From: Streptomyces xanthophaeus
GTDB taxonomy: Bacteria; Actinomycetota; Actinomycetes; Streptomycetales; Streptomycetaceae
Reading direction: 5' to 3'
Length of the DNA stretch: 64,000 bases
Assembly: GCF_000725805.1 (NCBI RefSeq)
Contig: NZ_JOFT01000031.1
Coordinates: 1-64,000, forward strand
This document shows, one piece after another, positions 25,639 to 33,831 of this stretch (positions are counted from its first letter, which is position 1; each line of letters opens with the position of its first letter). The notes below the pieces were generated by a model. The model searched no databases. It saw only the letters and a list, made by a program, of their open reading frames with translations, and was not told the origin of the DNA. The translations under genes were made by a program, and so were the position numbers.

Positions 25639-27033
25639 ATGGGCCTCGGCGTGGGCTGGACCCTGCACGGAGACGGGCGGACGCCCGCCCCCGGCGCGGT
25701 GGTCCGGCCGGAGGAGCGGCTCTCGTGGCCGCGGACCGCGGGGCTGGGCGCCCAGCACGTGGTGGCCATGTTCGGCGCGAGTTTCGTCGCCCCGGTCCTG
25801 ATGGGCCTGGACCCGAACCTGGCGATCATGATGTCGGGCGTCGCGACGGTGATCTTCCTCCTCGCCACGCGCGGCCGGATCCCCTCGTACCTGGGCTGCT
25901 CGCTGTCCTTCGTGGGCGTGGCGGCCGCGATCCGGGCCTCGGGCGGCGACAGCGCCGTGGTGACCGGCTCCGTCTTCGTGGTCGGCGCGGCCCTGTTCCT
26001 GTCCGGCCTCGCCGTCCAGCGCTTCGGTGCCCGGATCATCCACGCGGCGATGCCTCCGGTGGTGACGGGCGCGGTGGTCATGCTGATCGGCTTCAACCTC
26101 GCGCCGGTGACCGCGTCCACGTACTGGCCGCAGGACCAGTGGACGGCGCTGCTGACGATGCTCTTCACCGGGTTCGCCGTGGTCTGCCTGCGCGGGTTCT
26201 GGTCCCGCATCGCGATCTTCCTGGGCCTGCTCTTCGGGTACGGGATCTCCTGGATCTTCGACCTGGTCTTCGGCATGATCCACTCCCCCGCGGGCGGACC
26301 CGAGGCCGTGGACCACTGGCGGCTGGACCTGTCGGGGGTGGGCAAGGCCGAGTGGATCGGCCTGCCCTCCTTCCACGCCCCGGCCTTCGAGTGGTCGGCG
26401 ATCCTGATCGCGCTGCCGGTCGTGATCGCGCTCATCGCCGAGAACGCCGGGCACATCAAGGCCGTCGGCGAGATGACCGGGGGCTCCCTCGACGACAAGC
26501 TCGGCACCGCGATCGCGGCCGACGGCGCCGCGTCGATGCTCTCCACCGCGGTCGGCGGCCCGCCCAACACCACGTACTCCGAGAACATCGGCGTCATGGC
26601 CGCCACCCGCGTCTACTCCACCGCGGCCTACTGGGCGGCGGCCGGGTTCGCGCTGCTCTTCGGCCTGTGCCCCAAGTTCGGCGCGGTGGTCGCCGCCATC
26701 CCGGGCGGGGTACTCGGCGGCATCACGGTGATCCTCTACGGCATGATCGGCCTGCTCGGCGCCCAGATCTGGATCAACGGCGGGGTGGACCTGCGCAATC
26801 CGCTGAACCTGGTGCCGGCCGCGGCGGGCATCATCATCGGCGTCGGCGGGGTCAAGCTCCAGATCACCGACAGCTTCGAGCTCGGGGGCATCGCCCTGGG
26901 CACGATCGTGGTGATCACGGGCTACCACGCGCTGCGCTTCCTCGCCCCCGCGCACCTGAAGGCGGAGCCGCTGCTCGACGAGGGCACCTCCTCCTACGAC
27001 GACGGCCAGGACCCCGAGGACAAGCAGCGTTGA
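25639..27033 (+). CDS. uracil/xanthine permease (NCS2)
   Basis: A 464-aa nucleobase:cation symporter-2 protein with twelve to fourteen hydrophobic segments. AQHVVAMFGASFVAPVLMGL at about residues 37-56 and the central ALIAENAGHIKAVGEMTG near 267-284 are the family signatures; the Glu in AENAGH is the conserved substrate-site residue of the UraA group. GPPNTTYSENIGVMAATRV near 307-325 is the second signature. It imports uracil or a purine base; the UraA-like ENAGH motif favours uracil. GGAACATG gives a weak ribosome site and the frame is open 30 nt further upstream. It is not obviously linked to the MFS gene. Confidence 0.92.
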   Translation: MGLGVGWTLHGDGRTPAPGAVVRPEERLSWPRTAGLGAQHVVAMFGASFVAPVLMGLDPNLAIMMSGVATVIFLLATRGRIPSYLGCSLSFVGVAAAIRASGGDSAVVTGSVFVVGAALFLSGLAVQRFGARIIHAAMPPVVTGAVVMLIGFNLAPVTASTYWPQDQWTALLTMLFTGFAVVCLRGFWSRIAIFLGLLFGYGISWIFDLVFGMIHSPAGGPEAVDHWRLDLSGVGKAEWIGLPSFHAPAFEWSAILIALPVVIALIAENAGHIKAVGEMTGGSLDDKLGTAIAADGAASMLSTAVGGPPNTTYSENIGVMAATRVYSTAAYWAAAGFALLFGLCPKFGAVVAAIPGGVLGGITVILYGMIGLLGAQIWINGGVDLRNPLNLVPAAAGIIIGVGGVKLQITDSFELGGIALGTIVVITGYHALRFLAPAHLKAEPLLDEGTSSYDDGQDPEDKQR

Positions 27034-27109
27034 CGGGGTTTCGCCCGAACCGGCGAAGCGTACGGCCAAGTTCCCCGGATCCCCGCCGCGGCCTGCGACC
27101 CTGCCTCCC

Positions 27110-27799
27110 ATGGAAGCGGTGCTGGCGCGGATGCGCGCCCTGGACGAGCGGCTGCCGCCGCAGGACGGCGTCGCCGTCTTCAACCGGGTGTACCTGACGG
27201 TGACCCGGACCCTGCACCGCCGGATCGAGCGCGGGGACTTCCCGGCGCCACGGGCGGCGCAGACGCTCAGCGTGCGGTTCGCGGAGCGGTACCTGACGGC
27301 GGTCGAGGCCGACCGGGCCCCGGCCTGCTGGCGCCCCCTGCTCCAGTACCGGCGCCACCCGGGCGTCCGTCCCCTCCAGCACGCCCTGGCCGGGATCAAC
27401 GCGCACATCGGCCACGACCTGGCGCTGGCGGTGGTGTCGACCTGCCGCGCCCTGGACTGCGAACCGCGCGCCCTGGAAGCGGACTTCGACCGGGTCGGCG
27501 ACACCCTGGTGGCCCTGGAGGAGCACATCCGCGAGGACCTGATGCCCGGGCCGGACCTCCTGGAGATCGCCGACCCGCTGACCCACCTGCTCGGCTCGTG
27601 GAGCCTGGACCGGGCCCGCTCGGGCGCCTGGGCCGCCGCCCGGCTGCTGTGGACGCTGCGCCGCTCCCCCGAACTGGCCGACGAGTTCCGCGAGTCCCTG
27701 GACGCGGGCGTGGGCCTGGTCGGCCGCTGCCTGCTGACCCCGGTCCCGGTGGCGGGCTCCTGCCGGACGGGGCCGGGCCGGGCCGCCGTCCGGGCATGA
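27110..27799 (+). CDS. DUF5995 family protein
   Basis: A 229-aa mostly helical cytoplasmic protein with the DUF5995 pattern: DGVAVFNRVYLTVTRTLHRR near residues 19-38, then PLQHALAGINAHIGHDLALA near 88-107, where the paired His and Asn residues may form a polar site. Function unknown. No ribosome binding site is seen before the ATG at 27110, so a leaderless mRNA is possible. It is convergent with the lysine monooxygenase gene, with a shared terminator in between. Confidence 0.8.
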   Translation: MEAVLARMRALDERLPPQDGVAVFNRVYLTVTRTLHRRIERGDFPAPRAAQTLSVRFAERYLTAVEADRAPACWRPLLQYRRHPGVRPLQHALAGINAHIGHDLALAVVSTCRALDCEPRALEADFDRVGDTLVALEEHIREDLMPGPDLLEIADPLTHLLGSWSLDRARSGAWAAARLLWTLRRSPELADEFRESLDAGVGLVGRCLLTPVPVAGSCRTGPGRAAVRA

Positions 27800-27823
27800 G
27801 CCGGGCCTGAGCCGGGCATGAGA

Positions 27824-27862
27824 ACGGGCCGCCGCCGCGCTGTTCGCGCGGGGACGGCCCGT
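27824..27862. terminator. bidirectional terminator
   Basis: ACGGGCCG and CGGCCCGT form an 8-bp outer stem, extended inside by CCGCGC and GCGCGG pairs with a small bulge, placed between two convergent genes. It can serve both. Confidence 0.8.
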
Positions 27863-27881
27863 GGTCAGGGGGGTGCGGAAC

Positions 27882-29579
27882 TCAGTCCTCCGGGAGCTCC
27901 ACCGGGGCGATGTCGTCGTAGAGGTCGCCCGGGCCCGGGTTGCCGGCGTCCGTGGAGCCGCCGAGGTGGTGCATGACGCCCCACACCGCGTTCAGGGCGG
28001 TCTGCACGGCGCCCTCGGCCCAGCCGGCCGTCCAGGAGATGTCGTCGCCCGCGAGGAAGATGCCGCGCTTGTCCTCGGGCAGGCGGTCCTGCATGAAGTG
28101 CGTGAACAGGCGGCGCTGGTAGCGGTAGTGACCCGGCAGGTTGGCCTTGAACGCGCCCATGAAGTAGGGCTCGTTCTCCCAGGAGACGGTGACCGGGTTG
28201 CCGATGACGTGGCGGCGGATGTCGACCTTGGGGTAGATCTCGCCGAGGGACTTCAGCATGACCTCCATCCGCTCGTTCGCGGACAGCGGCAGCCACTTCA
28301 GGCTGTCGTCGCACCAGGTGTACGAGAGGCAGATGACGGCGGGCTTGTCCGGGCCGTTGTCCAGCAGGTAGGTGCCGCGGGTCATCCGGTCGGTCAGCGT
28401 CATCGACATGACGTCGCGGCCGGTCTCTTCGTCCTTGTCCAGCCAGAACGGCCGGTCCACGGGGACGAAGAGCTTCGACGACTCCATGTAGTGGGTGCGC
28501 TCGATCGCCGTCCAGTGGTCGATCGGGAAGAGCGTGTCGTCGCATTCGATCTTCGACAGCAGCATCCAGGACTGGGCGGTGAAGATCGCGGCCCGGTAGG
28601 TGCGGATGTCGCCGGAGGCGTCGGTGACCGTGATCCGGTTGCCCGCCGTACGGTGCAGGCGGGTGACCGCCGGGCGCGGGGTGCCGTCGTGCAGGGTGGA
28701 CAGCGAGGTGCCCTGCGCCCAGTGCAGGATCTTCTCGGGCTCGCGCTCCCACAGGCGCAGCGGGAGCTGCTGCGAGCCGCCCACGATGCCGCGGTGGTGG
28801 TCGTCGGCCTCGGTGTAGACGACGCGCAGGATCTCCAGGATGGAGTTCGGGAAGTCGGTGTCCCAGCCGCCGGTGCCGAAGCCGACCTGGCCGAAGATCT
28901 CGCGCTTGCGGAAGGACTGGAAGGCCTCGGACTTGCAGAGGAACCCGTAGAAGGTCTCGTCGTCGAGCTTCTCGACGAGCTTCGCCCATATCTCGCGGAT
29001 GCGCGGGACGTCCCGCTCGCGCATCGCGGTGTTCATGTCGGAGAAGTCGGCGCCCTCGTCCAGGCAGGCGTTCCACGCGGCGGCGACGTCGCGGTAGACC
29101 TGCGGGAGGTCGGCGATCGTCTCGGCGTAGTGGGTCTCGCCCTTGAGGTCCACGACCGTCGAGGGGGTGGCCTCGGCGAGCGGGTTCGGGAAGGGCTCGG
29201 TGACCAGGCCGACGAGGTCGATGTAGTGCTGGAGGGCCGTGGAGGAGGGCGGGAAGCGCATGGCGCCCATCTCCGCGGTCAGCTCCTCGGTACCGGCGCC
29301 CTCGAAGCCGACGGTGCGCAGCCGGCCGCCGATCTGGTCGGCCTCGTAGACGACGGGCTTCAGGCCCATCTTCATCAGCTCGTAGGCCGAGATGATGCCG
29401 GACAGACCGCCGCCGATGACGGCGACCTCGGTGCCGTGCTCGGTCGCGGGGATCTGCCCCAGGCCCGCCGGGTGGGCGAGGAAGTCGTCGTACGCGTACG
29501 GGAAGTCCGGGCCGAACATGGTGATCGGCGGCTGTCCGTCGCTGTGCGGGACGGCGGTGGTGGGCACCGTGGACGTCAT
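27882..29579 (-). CDS. davB: FAD-dependent amino acid monooxygenase, lysine 2-monooxygenase type
   Basis: A 565-aa flavin amine oxidase family enzyme. The FAD fold opens with VAVIGGGLSGIISAYELMK (Gly motif 56-61, Glu79), then GGRLR at 84-88 and AEMGAMRFP further on. The C-terminal flavin contact is IFLAGDDISWTAGWAEGA. The protein follows the Pseudomonas DavB sequence that I remember along its whole length, including the N-terminal ITMFGPDFPYAYDDFL and the C-terminal NPGPGDLYDDIAPV. DavB turns L-lysine into 5-aminovaleramide with O2. A tryptophan or other amino acid 2-monooxygenase is the alternative. The adjacent amidase gene (davA, 50 bp upstream on the same strand) fits the lysine route and makes this an operon. 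Confidence 0.85.
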   Translation of the reverse strand: MTSTVPTTAVPHSDGQPPITMFGPDFPYAYDDFLAHPAGLGQIPATEHGTEVAVIGGGLSGIISAYELMKMGLKPVVYEADQIGGRLRTVGFEGAGTEELTAEMGAMRFPPSSTALQHYIDLVGLVTEPFPNPLAEATPSTVVDLKGETHYAETIADLPQVYRDVAAAWNACLDEGADFSDMNTAMRERDVPRIREIWAKLVEKLDDETFYGFLCKSEAFQSFRKREIFGQVGFGTGGWDTDFPNSILEILRVVYTEADDHHRGIVGGSQQLPLRLWEREPEKILHWAQGTSLSTLHDGTPRPAVTRLHRTAGNRITVTDASGDIRTYRAAIFTAQSWMLLSKIECDDTLFPIDHWTAIERTHYMESSKLFVPVDRPFWLDKDEETGRDVMSMTLTDRMTRGTYLLDNGPDKPAVICLSYTWCDDSLKWLPLSANERMEVMLKSLGEIYPKVDIRRHVIGNPVTVSWENEPYFMGAFKANLPGHYRYQRRLFTHFMQDRLPEDKRGIFLAGDDISWTAGWAEGAVQTALNAVWGVMHHLGGSTDAGNPGPGDLYDDIAPVELPED

Positions 29580-29629
29580 GGGGGTACGTCTCCTTGCGGC
29601 AGAGCAGGCGGGGCGGGGGAAGAGGGGTC

Positions 29630-30430
29630 TCAGACGAGGGAGGCGTAGAGCCCGGGGCGGCGGTCGCGCAGGTACGGGTTCGTCTCGCGGGACGCCGCCA
29701 GCAGCTCGGGGTCGGCCTCGCCGAACACCAGCTCCTCGCCGCGGCCGGCCCGGGTCCGGGTGGTCCCGTCGGGGCTCGCCAGGCAGCTGAGTCCGACGAA
29801 CTCGAACTCGCCTTCCGGGCCGGTGCGGTTGACGTAGGCGATGTACATCTGGTTCTCGAAGGCCCGTACGGGAACGAGCTGCTCGGCCACGAACTGGAAG
29901 GGGTGCATCTGCGCGGTCGGCACCAGGAGGAGGTCGGTGCCGGCGAGCGCGTGCGCCCGGACGTTCTCGGGGAACTCCACGTCGTAGCAGATCATGACGC
30001 CGACCCTCAGGCCGTTCAGGTCCGCCTGGACGACGGGGGTGTCGCCGGGGGTGAAGGCCTCCTGCTCGAAGCTGCCGAAGAGGTGGGTCTTGCGGTAGTT
30101 CGCGAGCGGGGTCCCGTCCGCGGCGATGAGCTGCGCCGCGTTGAAGACGTCGGCGCCGGACCGCTCGGGGTAGCCGTACAGGACGGCGACTCCGTGGCGG
30201 CGGGCGATCTCGCCGATGGCCCGGGCGGACATGCCGTCGGCCGGTTCGGCGAGGGCGGCGATGTCCTGGACGTCCAGCGCGTAGCCGGTGAGGAACATCT
30301 CCGAGGTCACGAGGAGCCCGGCCCCGCCCTGTGCGGCGCGCGCCGCGGCCTCGTCGAGCGCCTTCAGGTTGTCGGCGGTGTCGCCGAGCCGTCCGGAACT
30401 CTGGAGGAGGGCGGTGCGCAGCGGGGGCAT
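29630..30430 (-). CDS. davA: 5-aminovaleramidase-type carbon-nitrogen hydrolase
   Basis: A 266-aa nitrilase-superfamily amidase. The catalytic triad is visible: Glu44 in VTSEMFLTGY, Lys114 in NYRKTHLFG and Cys148 in GVMICYDVEFPEN. The segments around GYPERSGADVFNAAQLI and YRKTHLFG resemble Pseudomonas DavA closely as far as I remember it. DavA hydrolyses 5-aminovaleramide, the product of lysine 2-monooxygenase, to 5-aminovalerate and ammonia. It is transcribed ahead of davB. The 75 bp upstream of the ATG contain a perfect 15-bp palindrome that could bind the nearby Lrp-type regulator. An omega-amidase on another substrate remains possible. Confidence 0.85.
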   Translation of the reverse strand: MPPLRTALLQSSGRLGDTADNLKALDEAAARAAQGGAGLLVTSEMFLTGYALDVQDIAALAEPADGMSARAIGEIARRHGVAVLYGYPERSGADVFNAAQLIAADGTPLANYRKTHLFGSFEQEAFTPGDTPVVQADLNGLRVGVMICYDVEFPENVRAHALAGTDLLLVPTAQMHPFQFVAEQLVPVRAFENQMYIAYVNRTGPEGEFEFVGLSCLASPDGTTRTRAGRGEELVFGEADPELLAASRETNPYLRDRRPGLYASLV

Positions 30431-30504
30431 GGGCGTACCTCTGTGGCAGGAGGGGTGAGGGTGTCCTAAAACGGTACGTTCGCGCGTTCGACCCGGACAA
30501 GCCG

Positions 30505-30570
30505 TGAGCGTTGCGCTCAGCGCATCGAATCGTTGCGTGTTCCGCGGCGTGGGCGGCGATTCGTTGCGCG
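30505..30570 (-). promoter_or_regulatory. candidate operator region upstream of davA
   Basis: TGAGCG-TTG-CGCTCA at 30505-30519 is a perfect 15-bp palindrome, the size of an Lrp-type site. Two related elements follow: ATCGTTGCGTG at 30529-30539 and ATTCGTTGCGCGC at 30559-30571. The same TTGCGC core recurs upstream of the APC permease gene. That they bind the Lrp protein encoded here is inference. Confidence 0.5.
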
Positions 30571-30634
30571 CACGCCGCGGAACCCCGTTTCCTGCCGTTC
30601 CGGGCGGTCCCGGAAGGGGTCTGTCAGGGGGCCG

Positions 30635-31039
30635 TCAGGAGGTCTGGGAGGCGATCTGGGCCGCCGCACGGAAGGCCGGGTGCGCGGCGAGGAGCCGCAG
30701 GTCCTCGAGTATGTCGGGGGTGTGGTTGGAGACGACGCGGCCGCTCCAGGTGTCGACCAGGGCGGGCGCGGTCAGTGCGCCGTCGAAGTGGTGCCCGGCG
30801 GCCTCGTAGGCCCGGCGCAGTGCGGTGTGCCCGGGTGCGTCGGTGCCGGGGCCGAGGACCGTGGTGGTGACGGTGCCGCCGAGGCCGAGCAGGGTGCGGG
30901 CGGTGAGGGCGCGCAGGGAGCGCGGACAGTCGGCCGCGAGGTACAGGTGGTAGCGGTAGGGGACCGGGGAGAAGCCGGTGCCGATGCGGCCGCGCAGGGC
31001 GGGGGCCGGACACGTGCGGGGCAGGACGGTCTGGGACAT
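30635..31039 (-). CDS. small thioredoxin-fold protein resembling the N-terminal domain of ECM4/YqjG glutathionyl-hydroquinone reductases
   Basis: A 134-aa protein. YRYHLYLAADCPRSLRALTA near residues 28-47 resembles the glutaredoxin-like start of ECM4-type glutathione transferases, where CPWAxR holds the active Cys; here it is CPRSLR, so the Cys is kept but the next positions differ. TAPALVDTWSGRVVSNHTPD near 88-107 matches the second conserved block, with cis-Pro-like ALVD and SNHTPDI. The helical C-terminal domain of the full enzymes is absent, so it is either a stand-alone domain or a remnant. GGAGA precedes the ATG. A Cys-containing leader peptide ORF lies about 145 nt upstream on the same strand, suggesting sulfur- or thiol-linked control. 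Confidence 0.72.
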   Translation of the reverse strand: MSQTVLPRTCPAPALRGRIGTGFSPVPYRYHLYLAADCPRSLRALTARTLLGLGGTVTTTVLGPGTDAPGHTALRRAYEAAGHHFDGALTAPALVDTWSGRVVSNHTPDILEDLRLLAAHPAFRAAAQIASQTS

Positions 31040-31183
31040 GACTCTCCAGGGGCGGGCGCGGTGCGTGACGGGGCGCGGGCAGGTCGCGGTGACCGGCGGC
31101 GCGGTGGTGCGCCGGTTGCGGTCACTCGTCCGTCCGTACGGCGTGCGTACGGGGAGGCCGGCGTACGAGGATGCGTACGCGGA
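31040..31183 (-). promoter_or_regulatory. leader between the leader peptide and the thioredoxin-fold gene
   Basis: A 144-nt spacer between the leader-peptide stop and the downstream ATG, which attenuation could use. It is rich in repeated GTACG/CGTAC segments (31134-31178) that can pair in several ways, but I could not single out one terminator stem. Confidence 0.35.
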
Positions 31184-31300
31184 TCAGCCGCGCGGGCCGA
31201 ATGCGCTGCACACGCGCAGGAGGTCGATGTGCAGGCGCCGGGTCAGCCACCAGCGGCGCAGGGTCCGTGACCCCGTACCCGCCGTCCAGGCCGTCCGCAC
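31184..31300 (-). CDS. putative leader peptide, 38 aa
   Basis: A short ORF that starts at GTG 31300 behind GGGGGA (6-nt spacing) and ends with TGA at 31184. Its C-terminus RRLHIDLLRVCSAFGPRG carries the RxHxDLxRxxSA pattern of the small putative leader peptides that are widespread in Streptomyces, often found before sulfur or cysteine metabolism genes (recollection of the family). It has one Cys near the end and several rare-context Arg/Trp codons. It faces the small thioredoxin-fold gene, which begins 144 nt later. The natural reading is translational sensing of Cys-tRNA or another signal that changes the mRNA fold; this is untested. Confidence 0.72.
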   Translation of the reverse strand: MRTAWTAGTGSRTLRRWWLTRRLHIDLLRVCSAFGPRG

Positions 31301-31525
31301 CGGTCGTCCCCCGTCCGTCCGCTGTGGCCCGCTCCGCGGTGGTGAACCTGCCCGCGGCGGGCGCCGTCGTCGTGTCCGTCCCCCGCAGTCTCGTGGCGCC
31401 GCAGGGGGGCGTCAAGAAGGCGGTCGGGACCGGTTCCGGGCGGTGGCGCGAACCGGGGCGTTTCAAGGGGCGGGTGGCGGTCAGACGCGGGACAGGACAG
31501 GGACGACCCACGGGAGGGAACAGTC
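31301..31525. other. intergenic region between leader peptide and WhiB gene
   Basis: A 225-bp divergent gap that should contain the promoters of the leader-peptide transcript and of the WhiB gene. I see no clear consensus boxes and no inverted repeat. GGGAGGGAA before 31526 is the WhiB ribosome binding site. Confidence 0.4.
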
Positions 31526-31825
31526 ATGACCGACGTCGCACACCTGCCCCCCGCCACGCAGGAGGCGTGGGAGTGGCAGTCGCGGGCGGCCTGCCGGGAT
31601 CTCGGGACGGGGCGGTTCTTCCACCCCGCCGGTGAGCGGGGCGAGGACCGCGAGGAGCGGGACGCCGCCGCCAAGCGGGTCTGCGCGGGGTGTCCGGTAC
31701 GGACGGCCTGCCTGCAGCACGCGCTGCGCACCCGCGAGCCCTTCGGGGTGTGGGGCGGACTGACGGAGGAGGAGCGCCGGGCGCTGACCGGGCCGGCGCG
31801 GGCCGCCCTGGCGTCGCGGCGGTGA
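31526..31825 (+). CDS. WhiB-family iron-sulfur transcription factor
   Basis: A 99-aa Wbl protein. The four cluster-ligating cysteines are Cys23, Cys53, Cys56 and Cys62 (CAGCPVRTAC for the last three), which bind a [4Fe-4S] cluster. GVWGGLTEEERR at residues 74-85 is the beta-turn motif followed by a basic C-terminus (RAALASRR) for DNA contact. WhiB-like proteins sense NO or redox state and act with the principal sigma factor. I cannot assign it to a named Wbl subgroup. It has its own promoter region and faces away from the thioredoxin-fold gene, which may share a redox signal. Confidence 0.93.
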   Translation: MTDVAHLPPATQEAWEWQSRAACRDLGTGRFFHPAGERGEDREERDAAAKRVCAGCPVRTACLQHALRTREPFGVWGGLTEEERRALTGPARAALASRR

Positions 31826-31871
31826 ACGTCCGGCCGGGGCCGGCCGGAACCGGGGCGGGGCCCCGTACGGG

Positions 31872-31909
31872 CGCACCCGCCTGACGGCCGGGGCCGTCAG
31901 GCGGGTGCG
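31872..31909. terminator. bidirectional terminator
   Basis: A perfect 18-bp inverted repeat, CGCACCCGCCTGACGGCC and its complement, with a GG centre lies between the convergent WhiB and Lrp genes. Confidence 0.9.
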
Positions 31910-31910
31910 T

Positions 31911-32366
31911 TCACGCCGGTGCGCCGGAGGTGAAGCGGCGCAGCAGCGGCGAGAGGACCAGCACGGACTTGGTGCGCTCCACGAACGGCTCGCCCGCGAT
32001 CCGCTCCAGTACGCGCTCGAAGTGGCGCATGTCGGAGGCGAAGATCTGGACGAGGGCGTCCGCGTCACCGGTGACGGTCGACGCGGACACCACCTCGGGG
32101 TACCGCTCCAGACCTCGCCGGATGTCGTCCGGCGAGGTGTTGTGGCGGCAGTAGATCTCGATGAAGCCCTCGGTCTCCCAGCCCATCGCGGCGGGGTCCA
32201 CCCGGACGGTGAAGCCGGTGATGGCGCCTTCCGCCCGGAGCCGGTCCACGCGGCGCTTGACCGCGGGGGCGGAGAGACCGACCTCGGAGCCGATGTCCGC
32301 GTAGGAACGGCGGGCGTCCTCGGCGAGGGCGTGCACGATGCGTTCGTCGAGATCGTTCAGTCGCAC
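31911..32366 (-). CDS. Lrp/AsnC family transcriptional regulator
   Basis: A 151-aa feast/famine regulator. The N-terminal helix-turn-helix covers about residues 1-58 with LNDLDERIVHALAEDARRSY, then SYADIGSEVGLSAPAVKRRV. The RAM ligand-binding domain follows (about 65-145), with VVSASTVTGDADALVQIFA supplying the amino acid pocket. The GTG at 32366 gives the standard VRLNDLDERI start; an extended frame upstream overlaps the permease gene and was rejected. It begins 10 bp after the APC permease stop, so the two form an operon. The permease and the nearby davAB genes are the likely targets, with lysine or another amino acid as effector (inference). Confidence 0.92.
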   Translation of the reverse strand: MRLNDLDERIVHALAEDARRSYADIGSEVGLSAPAVKRRVDRLRAEGAITGFTVRVDPAAMGWETEGFIEIYCRHNTSPDDIRRGLERYPEVVSASTVTGDADALVQIFASDMRHFERVLERIAGEPFVERTKSVLVLSPLLRRFTSGAPA

Positions 32367-32376
32367 TGCGGGTGGA

Positions 32377-33831
32377 TCACTTCTCTGCTGTGGCCAGTCG
32401 GGAGCGGCGGATGCCGTACTGGAAGTAGACCACGAGGCCGACGAGCATCCAGCCACCGAAGACCATCCACGTGGCGGCGTCCAGGCTGAACATCATGTAG
32501 CCGCAGGCGATCAGGCCGAGGATCGGCGTGACCGGGAAGAGCGCGACCTTGAAGGTGCGCGGCATGTCCGGGCGGGTCCTGCGCAGGATGACGACGGCGA
32601 CGTTGACGAGGCCGAAGGCGAAGAGGGTGCCGATGCTGGTGGCGTCGGCGAGCTTGCCGAGCGGGATGAAGGCCGCGAGCGTCCCGCAGAAGAGGGAGAC
32701 GATCACCACGTTGGCGCGGGGCGCACCGGTCTTCGCGTCGACCCGGGCGAAGACCTTGGGGACCAGGCCGTCGCGGGACATCGCGAACAGGATGCGGGTC
32801 TGGCCGTAGAGGACGGCGAAGACGACGGAGGCGATGGCGACGACGGCGCCGGCGGCGAGGACGACGCCCCAGAAGGTGTGGCCGGAGACGTCGGTCATGA
32901 TCTGGGCGAGCGCGGCCTCGGTGCCCTCGAAGTCCTGCCAGGGCATGGCGCCGACGGCGACGAAGGCGACGAGGACGTAGAGCACGGTGACGATCAGCAG
33001 GGAGAGCATGATCGCGCGGGGCAGGTCGCGCTTGGGGTTCTTGGCCTCTTCACCGGCGGTGGAGGCGGCGTCGAAGCCGATGTAGGAGAAGAACAGCGTG
33101 GCGGCGCCGGCACTGATGCCGGTGATGCCGAGGGGGGCGAGCGGGGCGTAGTTGCCGGCCTTGATGCCCATGAAGCCGATGCCGATGAAGAGCAGCAGGG
33201 TGACGATCTTCACGGCGACCATGATCGTGTTGATCCGGGCGCTCTCCTTGGCGCCGCGCATCAGGAAGACCATGGCGAGCAGGACGACGACCAGCGCCGG
33301 CAGGTTGATGAAGCCGTCCTCGCCCAGCGGGGCCGAGACGGCGTCGGGGATCGTGATCCCTATCGTGCCGTCGAGGAGTTCGTTCAGGTACTCGCCCCAG
33401 CCGACGGCGACCGCCGCGACGGACACGCCGTACTCCAGGACCAGGCACCAGCCGCAGATCCAGGCGACGAACTCACCCATGGTGGCGTAGGAGTACGAGT
33501 ACGAGGACCCGGAGACGGGGACCGATCCGGCCAGCTCCGCGTAGGACAGGGCGGAGAAGAGCGCGGTCAGGCCCGCGATGACGAAGGAGATCGTCACGGC
33601 GGGGCCGGCCTTGGGGGCGGCCGTGCCGAGGACGACGAAGATGCCGGTGCCCAGGGTCGCGCCGATGCTGATCATCGTCAGCTGCCACATGGTGAGCGAG
33701 CGGCGCAGCGAACCGCCCTCGCCCTGGCCGCCCTCTGCGACCAGCTGCTCGACCGGCTTGCGGCGGAGCAGCGGGTGGACGGGCCTGCGGGGCTCGGTGG
33801 CGACGGGTGGCGCCTGGCCGTGGTCGAGCAC
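32377..33831 (-). CDS. APC family amino acid permease, cationic amino acid transporter type
   Basis: A 484-aa transporter with 12-14 membrane helices. SIGATLGTGIFVVLGTAAPKAG near residue 55 is the APC first-helix signature with the broken GTG turn. LSYAELAGSVPVSGSSYSY near 97-115 and FFSYIGFDAASTAGEEAKNP near 237-256 identify the cationic amino acid (CAT) branch. The substrate is likely lysine, arginine or a related amino acid; the link to davAB and the Lrp gene favours lysine. The GTG start lies at 33831. The upstream region carries several TTGCGC-type motifs also seen upstream of davA. Confidence 0.88.
   Translation of the reverse strand: MLDHGQAPPVATEPRRPVHPLLRRKPVEQLVAEGGQGEGGSLRRSLTMWQLTMISIGATLGTGIFVVLGTAAPKAGPAVTISFVIAGLTALFSALSYAELAGSVPVSGSSYSYSYATMGEFVAWICGWCLVLEYGVSVAAVAVGWGEYLNELLDGTIGITIPDAVSAPLGEDGFINLPALVVVLLAMVFLMRGAKESARINTIMVAVKIVTLLLFIGIGFMGIKAGNYAPLAPLGITGISAGAATLFFSYIGFDAASTAGEEAKNPKRDLPRAIMLSLLIVTVLYVLVAFVAVGAMPWQDFEGTEAALAQIMTDVSGHTFWGVVLAAGAVVAIASVVFAVLYGQTRILFAMSRDGLVPKVFARVDAKTGAPRANVVIVSLFCGTLAAFIPLGKLADATSIGTLFAFGLVNVAVVILRRTRPDMPRTFKVALFPVTPILGLIACGYMMFSLDAATWMVFGGWMLVGLVVYFQYGIRRSRLATAEK

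Noticed and set aside
24304..27819. 1171-codon open frame on the minus strand
   Set aside because: It is antisense to the MFS, uracil permease and DUF5995 genes; low-complexity composition and no recognisable motif.
31122..31511. 129-codon minus-strand frame overlapping the leader peptide
   Set aside because: It is in another frame, Arg/Pro/Thr-rich with no domain; the short leader ORF has a better ribosome site and a family-like C-terminus.
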